A DNA stretch of 5,925 nt, from NCBI GenBank assembly GCA_028290765.1, contig JAQGJF010000290.1:1-5925 (forward strand). The letters run 5' to 3'. The stretch comes from Tardiphaga sp. GTDB taxonomy: Bacteria > Pseudomonadota > Alphaproteobacteria > Rhizobiales > Xanthobacteraceae. Shown piece by piece: positions 4,956-5,925 of the stretch. Every line of letters begins with the position of its first letter. The first letter of the stretch is position 1. The position numbers and the translations under genes were made by a program. The notes below the pieces were generated by a model that saw only the letters and a list, made by a program, of their open reading frames with translations, was not told the origin of the DNA and searched no databases.

Positions 4956-5924
4956 CTACGCGCGCATCGCGCCTTTGACCGCCTCGGCCGTGATCGGCAG
5001 CGCGCGAACGCGAGCGCCGACCGCGTTGAAGATGGCATTGGCGAGCGCGGGGGCGACCACCGTCACCGCCGGTTCGCCGACGCCGGTCGGCTTTTCGCCG
5101 TTGGCGATGACGCTGACGGCGACTTCCGGCATCTGGCTCATCCGCAGCGGCGTGTAGGTATCGAAGTTGGTCTGTTCGATACCGCCATCCTTCAACGTCG
5201 CCTTCTCGTACATCGCCAGCGACAGTCCCCACAGCGCCGCGCCCTCGACCTGGGCGCGGATGTTGTCGGGGTGCACCTGGGTACCGACATCGGTGGCCAC
5301 GGTGAGCTTCTTCACCTTGACCTCGCCGCTCGGCGCCACCGCGACATGGGCCACGCAGGCGGTCCAGCTTGCAGTGGCCCGTTCCTGCGACGAAACGCAG
5401 GCGACGCCCATGCCTTCGCCCTTGGGAAGCGACTTGGTGCCGTAACCGGCGAGCCCCATGGCGGCGAGCAAGGTGTTGCGCAGGCGCTGCGCGCCGCCGG
5501 CGTTGTCGCCGGCGCCGTCCAGCATGCTGATGCGGTATTGCGCTGGGTCCTTGCCGGCGGCATGGGCGAGTTCGTCGATCATGCTTTCGACGGCCCAGAA
5601 GGTCCAGCCTGGCGCCACCGAACGCAACTGTCCGGACGGCGTCGCTTGCTGCGCCATCTCGTTGAGAATGGCGCGGACGTTGTGGTTGGGAACGGAATAG
5701 AAGAAATCCGCTCCATTCACCGTTAAGGCATCGAGCGCGCCCTTCTTGTCGACCGAAGGCGACAGGAAATCCGGGATGCCCCAACGCTTGGTCGGCCACG
5801 CACTCACCACGTCATGGTTCAACGCGACCAGCTTGCCGTCGCCGTCGAGACCGGCCTTGATCTTCTGGAACGTCAGCGGACGCGAGAAGTCCATGGTCAT
5901 GTCGCCTTCGCGCGAATAGATCAC
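4956..5924 (-). CDS. Molybdopterin-binding subunit of a xanthine dehydrogenase-family hydroxylase, isoquinoline 1-oxidoreductase beta-like (5' end beyond window)
   Basis: The last 322 codons of a large molybdenum hydroxylase subunit, entering at the right edge with no start; full-length relatives have roughly 700-770 residues. These enzymes hydroxylate aldehydes or N-heterocycles using molybdopterin cytosine dinucleotide, with electrons leaving through a separate [2Fe-2S] subunit. Visible residues, numbered from the edge, include YSREGDMTMDFSRP (3-16), LRSVAPGWTFWAVESMIDEL (100-119), G-M-G-V-A-C-V-S-S-Q-E-R (171-182), HPDNIRAQVEGAALWGLSLA (218-237), F-D-T-Y-T-P-L-R-M (254-262) and PTGVGEPAVTVVAPALANAI (279-298). 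Glu284 in G-V-G-E-P is the expected catalytic base. The RSV variant and the SREGDM segment point to the isoquinoline oxidoreductase-like (IorB) branch. The substrate cannot be told. The gene ends with TAG and a strong terminator, so it is the last in its operon; the small iron-sulfur subunit gene would be upstream, outside the window. Confidence 0.92.
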   Translation of the reverse strand: MIYSREGDMTMDFSRPLTFQKIKAGLDGDGKLVALNHDVVSAWPTKRWGIPDFLSPSVDKKGALDALTVNGADFFYSVPNHNVRAILNEMAQQATPSGQLRSVAPGWTFWAVESMIDELAHAAGKDPAQYRISMLDGAGDNAGGAQRLRNTLLAAMGLAGYGTKSLPKGEGMGVACVSSQERATASWTACVAHVAVAPSGEVKVKKLTVATDVGTQVHPDNIRAQVEGAALWGLSLAMYEKATLKDGGIEQTNFDTYTPLRMSQMPEVAVSVIANGEKPTGVGEPAVTVVAPALANAIFNAVGARVRALPITAEAVKGAMRA

Positions 5925-5925
5925 C

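Noticed and set aside
4945..5799. Second minus-strand frame over the molybdenum hydroxylase gene
   Set aside because: Arg/Gly-rich out-of-frame shadow; the conserved family motifs are all in the other frame.

Overview
The window looks like ordinary chromosomal DNA from a GC-rich alphaproteobacterium, most likely the Bradyrhizobium/Rhodopseudomonas group. The grounds are a Bug-type (TctC) binding protein standing alone, an ArsR/AHSA1-type pair whose regulator begins M-V-K-Y, an isoquinoline 1-oxidoreductase-like molybdenum hydroxylase, and an intergenic palindrome with GTAGCCCGGAT arms of a kind I associate with that group. This placement rests on recall and was not searched. No insertion sequence, phage, CRISPR, tRNA or rRNA is visible. 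I do not see a clearly new multi-gene system.

Layout. From 1026 down to 1 (minus strand) runs a compact three-gene operon: an ArsR-family repressor, a START-like (SRPBCC/AHSA1) protein, and the first 64 codons of a DUF899 thioredoxin-like protein cut by the window edge. Its control region is the most informative part of the window. A near-perfect inverted repeat lies over the arsR start codon, and a -35/-10 pair is placed so that transcription should begin at or next to the ATG, predicting a leaderless, self-repressed message. The arsR frame also runs 133 bases into the next gene. Divergent from it is a lone class I SAM-dependent methyltransferase (1181-1939, plus), which ends at two tandem stem-loops facing the next gene.

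From 2995 down to 2021 (minus) lies a secreted tripartite tricarboxylate transporter (TTT) substrate-binding protein without its membrane partners. It shares a 133-base divergent intergenic region with a VOC/glyoxalase-fold protein (3129-3539, plus). A REP-like palindrome separates the VOC gene from a convergent cyclic-di-GMP phosphodiesterase-type gene (4707-3610, minus) that joins a degenerate receiver domain to an HD-GYP domain. A strong intrinsic terminator (4904-4937) then closes the last gene, the C-terminal part of a large molybdopterin-binding hydroxylase subunit entering from the right edge (5924-4956, minus).

How the genes work together. Only the arsR-SRPBCC-DUF899 cluster is a convincing functional unit. 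The others appear to be single transcription units separated by palindromes or terminators: small-molecule modification (methyltransferase, VOC protein, molybdenum hydroxylase), solute capture in the periplasm (Bug protein) and second-messenger turnover (HD-GYP).
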